In this document: in pieces, positions 63,733 through 64,000 of the stretch
Layout of the letters: every line of letters starts with the position of its first letter
How positions within the stretch are numbered: position 1 is the first letter of the stretch
Assembly (NCBI RefSeq): GCF_018224615.1
Contig: NZ_JAGTUK010000002.1
Span: 248,001-312,000 of the forward strand
Length of the DNA: 64,000 nt
Direction: 5' to 3'
Origin: Microbacterium paraoxydans
Lineage (GTDB): Bacteria > Actinomycetota > Actinomycetes > Actinomycetales > Microbacteriaceae
The notes under the pieces: model-generated
Seen by the model: the letters and a program-made list of their open reading frames with translations, nothing else
What the model was told of the DNA's origin: nothing
The model's database searches: none
Position numbers and translations under genes: made by a program

Positions 63733-64000
63733 CTACTCCTTCACGGCCCCGGCGGTGAGGCCCTGCACGATCCAGCGGCTCGCGAGGGCGAACATGGCCA
63801 TGGTCGGCAGGATCGTCAGGACCGCTGCGGCGCTCATCGAGCCCCAGTCGATGTTGAACGTGGAGATGAAGCCGTTCAGCGCCGACGGGACCGTGCGGTT
63901 CGCGTCGGTGTTCATCAGCACGACCGACAGGAACAGCTCGTTCCAGCAGTTGACGAAGTTGAAGATGAACGCCGCGATGATGCCCGGGGTCATCACGGGC
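63733..64000 (-). CDS. Sugar ABC transporter permease, C-terminal part
   Basis: The last 88-89 codons of a MalG-like permease that continues beyond the window. PGIIAAFIFNFVNCWNELFLSVVLM follows the EAA loop in this family, and ALASRWIVQGLTAGAVKE is the usual C-terminal end. The apparent GTG/ATG starts near 63996 are internal. It belongs to a carbohydrate importer different from the one at 41.7-46 kb. Confidence 0.88.
   Translation of the reverse strand, partial: PVMTPGIIAAFIFNFVNCWNELFLSVVLMNTDANRTVPSALNGFISTFNIDWGSMSAAAVLTILPTMAMFALASRWIVQGLTAGAVKE

Overview
The window looks like chromosomal DNA of a high-GC actinobacterium, most likely Microbacteriaceae and probably Microbacterium. This rests on strongly GC-biased third codon positions, many ATGA/GTGA stop-start overlaps, many starts consistent with leaderless transcripts, a coproporphyrin-type haem cluster (chdC present) and a C. 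glutamicum-like inositol gene set. The genus is an inference. I see no tRNA, rRNA, CRISPR array, prophage or insertion sequence.

Layout. 1-5.3 kb: a WYL regulator divergent from an epoxide hydrolase, an ABC-F ATPase behind a structured leader with a 6-codon ORF, and a DUF1801/HhH-GPD pair. 5.3-15.5 kb: haem synthesis. hemA faces left; hemE, cgoX (hemY), three small membrane-protein genes, chdC (hemQ), hemC, hemD, hemB and hemL face right. Ferrochelatase is not in the window. 15.6-24 kb: a PH-like protein, an orphan ABC ATPase with a roughly 520-residue acidic tail ending in a His-rich block, a 3-hydroxyisobutyryl-CoA hydrolase, and a heterodimeric ABC exporter preceded by a short ORF ending in a polyproline run. 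24-29 kb: a D,D-carboxypeptidase with a long cytoplasmic tail, then a TPP riboswitch and ykoEDC thiamine-precursor ECF transporter. 29-37 kb: gadB-gadC, an HTH regulator, an APH(3')-like kinase, two SDRs behind a dyad operator, a TSUP exporter and an ankyrin lipoprotein.

37-56 kb is the most coherent accessory region. A GntR/UTRA regulator, a KDPG-type aldolase and an MgtC-like protein precede an inositol catabolic locus: iolE-like, Gfo/Idh dehydrogenase, sugar ABC transporter (binding protein, two permeases, ATPase), PHP metallohydrolase, GH38 alpha-mannosidase, iolC, Cgl0159-type aldolase, iolA, iolB and iolD. Together these could import an inositol-containing (perhaps mannosylated) compound, strip the sugar, oxidise and dehydrate inositol, open the ring, phosphorylate and cleave the product, and deliver acetyl-CoA plus a triose phosphate. 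Similar TGT-N4-ACA boxes at five promoters or intergenic regions suggest one GntR repressor controls the region.

56-64 kb: rlmN, a flavodoxin-fold oxidoreductase divergent from a TetR regulator over a two-site operator, a DUF4407 protein, a MocR regulator, a 29-residue hydrophobic peptide with a strong ribosome-binding site, an aldo/keto reductase, and the 3' end of another sugar permease.
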